Assembly: GCA_001001925.1 (NCBI GenBank)
Contig: LCLH01000008.1
Coordinates: forward strand, 1 to 16,224
Direction: 5' to 3'
DNA from: Candidatus Magasanikbacteria bacterium GW2011_GWC2_45_8
GTDB lineage: Bacteria; Patescibacteriota; Patescibacteriia; Magasanikbacterales; UBA10146
Length of the DNA: 16,224 bases
How positions within the stretch are numbered: position 1 is the first letter of the stretch; every line of letters starts with the position of its first letter. This document shows, piece after piece, positions 14,809-16,224 of this stretch. The translations under genes were made by a program, and so were the position numbers. A model generated the notes under the pieces. It was given only the letters and a program-made list of their open reading frames with translations, made no database searches and had not been told where the DNA came from.

Positions 14809-15464
14809 TAAAATGCAAAATAAAACCTATGCAAAGGACAATTATGATGATTATGACCCCGCGCCGGACAATATTTCCTCCCATATTCTATCAAACGATA
14901 CGTAATTGCAAACCACTCCTTTGTGGGGATAATCTGCATCAAATCTTTCTCTATTTTATTCGGATTCCACTCTTTGGTCAACCCCAAAGCACGCGCAAGC
15001 CGCCGCACGTGCGTATCTACTGCAATCCCTTCCACTACACCATAGGCGTTGCCGAGCACCACATTGGCGGTTTTGCGCGCAACACCCGGAAGTTTTAAGA
15101 CGTCCTCCATGGTATGCGGCACACGCCCATGATAACGTTCTTTGACCATGTGCGCCGCGGCAAGAATATTTTTTGTTTTATTTCTAAAAAAACCCGTCGC
15201 ATGAATGTCTTTTTGGAACTCCTTCGTGTCCGCGCGCACATAATCATCCAATCTGCGATATTTTTTAAACAAAGTGGGAGTTATTTCATTCACTTTCTTG
15301 TCCGTGCACTGCGCGGAGAGTTGGACCGCCACCATTAATTCCCATGGAGTGCTAAAACCGAGCGCGCATTGCGCATGTGGGAATAATTTTTTGAGTACGC
15401 GGTCTATCTTCGCCGTACGCGCCCGCAATTCTTTAAGCTTTTGTGGTGGCATTCGTTTATACAT
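14808..15464 (-). CDS. nth: Endonuclease III-like DNA glycosylase
   Basis: This base-excision repair enzyme removes oxidised pyrimidines and cleaves the abasic site. The 218 residues include VQLSAQCTDKKVN (47-59), the helix-hairpin-helix LPGVARKTAN (125-134) with catalytic Lys131, and VDTHVRRLARALGL (149-162) with catalytic Asp150. The C-terminus is odd: family members carry C-x6-C-x2-C-x5-C for a [4Fe-4S] cluster, but here only CPARGHNHHNC follows YGRKY, then PLHRFYFAF and stop. With two of the four cysteines the cluster probably cannot form. The stop codon touches repeat element B, which may have replaced the original tail. The ATG at 15464 is 3 bases after the HAD-IB fragment stop. Confidence 0.9.
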   Translation of the reverse strand: MYKRMPPQKLKELRARTAKIDRVLKKLFPHAQCALGFSTPWELMVAVQLSAQCTDKKVNEITPTLFKKYRRLDDYVRADTKEFQKDIHATGFFRNKTKNILAAAHMVKERYHGRVPHTMEDVLKLPGVARKTANVVLGNAYGVVEGIAVDTHVRRLARALGLTKEWNPNKIEKDLMQIIPTKEWFAITYRLIEYGRKYCPARGHNHHNCPLHRFYFAF

Positions 15465-15467
15465 TTT

Positions 15468-15797
15468 CTATTGCAATGTATATATCACATCCTTGCGCTC
15501 CACCACCACCTCCCAACCGCGGCGTCTTGCGTGGGCATAAAGCGCTGTGTTGGGATTAAAACAAATCGGGTGATCAACCATTTTCAAAAACGGAATATCA
15601 TTTTCCGTATCACCCACGCCAAAAGACCCTTTCAAAGTAAGCCCGTGTTCTTTCATCGCATGTTCAAGGACACGCGCCTTGTCATAAATAAAATCCAGAT
15701 ACAACGCCTTGCCGGTAAAAAAACCCTGCGCATTGACCTCATAAACTGTCCCATAAAATTGATCTAACCCGGACATACGGGCAAACTCATGCACCAT
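15468..15797 (-). CDS. HAD-IB family phosphatase, N-terminal half missing
   Basis: The 109 residues match the second half of a SerB-like HAD-IB hydrolase: EFARMSGLDQFYGTVYEVN, FTGKAL, motif III region KARVLEHAMKEHGL, motif IV GVGDTENDIPFL, and the end HPICFNPNTALYAHARRRGWEVVVE. The nucleophile motif DxDGT and the cap, about 90-100 residues, are missing. An in-frame TAA lies two codons before the ATG at 15797, and the start overlaps the 3' end of the methyltransferase by 11 bases. It looks like a deletion that joined the middle of the HAD gene to the preceding gene; the product is very unlikely to be active. Confidence 0.75.
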   Translation of the reverse strand: MVHEFARMSGLDQFYGTVYEVNAQGFFTGKALYLDFIYDKARVLEHAMKEHGLTLKGSFGVGDTENDIPFLKMVDHPICFNPNTALYAHARRRGWEVVVERKDVIYTLQ

Positions 15798-16224
15798 CTT
15801 TTACAGCCTGCAAAAATAAAAACAAAGGAATCTCCTTGCGCGCCCGGGTTTCCGCCTCCGCTTTTGGCCCCGGCTCATTTTTTTTGTGTGATATCCATTC
15901 TTCCATGTCATTCACCAGCAACCCGCTTTTTCCAAGCGCCTTAACATAATATTGCAGAGGCCTATGAAATGAAATTGTCGTTGCATGAGGGTTTCCGCCC
16001 GGGTGCATCTGAATTTTTATTTTTGATTCCGATAAATAACGGTCAATACGGCGATACTGCACGCCGTGTGAGGCATCCCATCCCCAGCTGGTTGACTGTG
16101 GTACACGAAATGAGGGATGGTTAAGTACCATATATAATTTCCCTTTTGGTTTCAGAATACGCGTGCATTCTGCAAATACGCGATGCGCACTGGCGATATT
16201 TTGAATTGCCAAAACAATAAGTAC
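15787..16224 (-). CDS. Class I SAM-dependent methyltransferase (5' end outside window)
   Basis: This is the C-terminal part of a Rossmann-fold methyltransferase. The frame is open to the window edge and begins VLIVLAIQNIASAHRVFAE, followed by RILKPKGKLYMVLNHPSFR, the motif that includes the post-II strand and the helix of class I enzymes, then RRIDRYLSESKIKIQMHPGG, FHRPLQYYVKALGKSGLLV and the end RARKEIPLFLFLQAVK. The same arrangement is familiar from methyltransferases of Parcubacteria; the substrate is unknown. The SAM-binding glycine loop lies upstream of the window. A TTG at 16212 is not a true start because the reading frame and family similarity continue past it. Confidence 0.85.
   Translation of the reverse strand, partial: VLIVLAIQNIASAHRVFAECTRILKPKGKLYMVLNHPSFRVPQSTSWGWDASHGVQYRRIDRYLSESKIKIQMHPGGNPHATTISFHRPLQYYVKALGKSGLLVNDMEEWISHKKNEPGPKAEAETRARKEIPLFLFLQAVKDGA

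Noticed and set aside
14672..14884. N-terminal extension of the PEBP protein with a strongly hydrophobic segment.
   Set aside because: It is translated from repeat element B and the out-of-frame end of nth; the family N-terminus begins exactly at ATG 14671.

Overview
The window most likely comes from a Candidatus Patescibacteria (CPR) genome of Parcubacteria type. This rests on protein families I recognise, not on a database search: a DUF4012 protein beside a membrane GT2 glycosyltransferase, a winged-helix/nucleotidyltransferase-like regulator, a PP2C-like/TM/propeller protein, a characteristic methyltransferase, and compact operons with ATGA overlaps. Several genes use TGA as stop, so the code is standard (not the UGA-Gly code of Gracilibacteria).

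Layout. From 7751 down to 153, all on the minus strand, lies a surface/shape operon: winged-helix regulator, short TsaB-like protein, GT2 glycosyltransferase, DUF4012 protein, MreB, a PEP-utilising enzyme that has lost its swivelling His domain, and a GT4 glycosyltransferase broken by a frameshift. Facing away from it is a 739-aa PP2C-like/TM/propeller protein (7838-10057, plus), which meets rplJ-rplL (minus) at a bidirectional terminator. The rplJL operon has a strong promoter, an L10-binding leader and an intrinsic terminator just before rplJ. A small P-loop kinase (plus) follows. From 16224 down to 12064, minus strand, run a methyltransferase (cut by the window edge), a HAD-IB fragment, nth, a PEBP/YbhB protein, an ABC-2 exporter pair and an HxpB-like HAD phosphatase, then a probable mutY remnant.

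Two things stand out. First, three intergenic elements (about 43-150, 3641-3775, 14690-14808) share one nested inverted-repeat architecture: the core and linkers are conserved, but the long stems differ in sequence between copies while remaining self-complementary. Each sits within a few bases of the stop codon of the upstream gene. They carry no ORF and match no element class I know. Second, four genes (GT4, PEP-utilising enzyme, HAD-IB, mutY) look like internal or N-terminal deletion products that keep recognisable remains, suggesting active gene decay or a systematic assembly problem.
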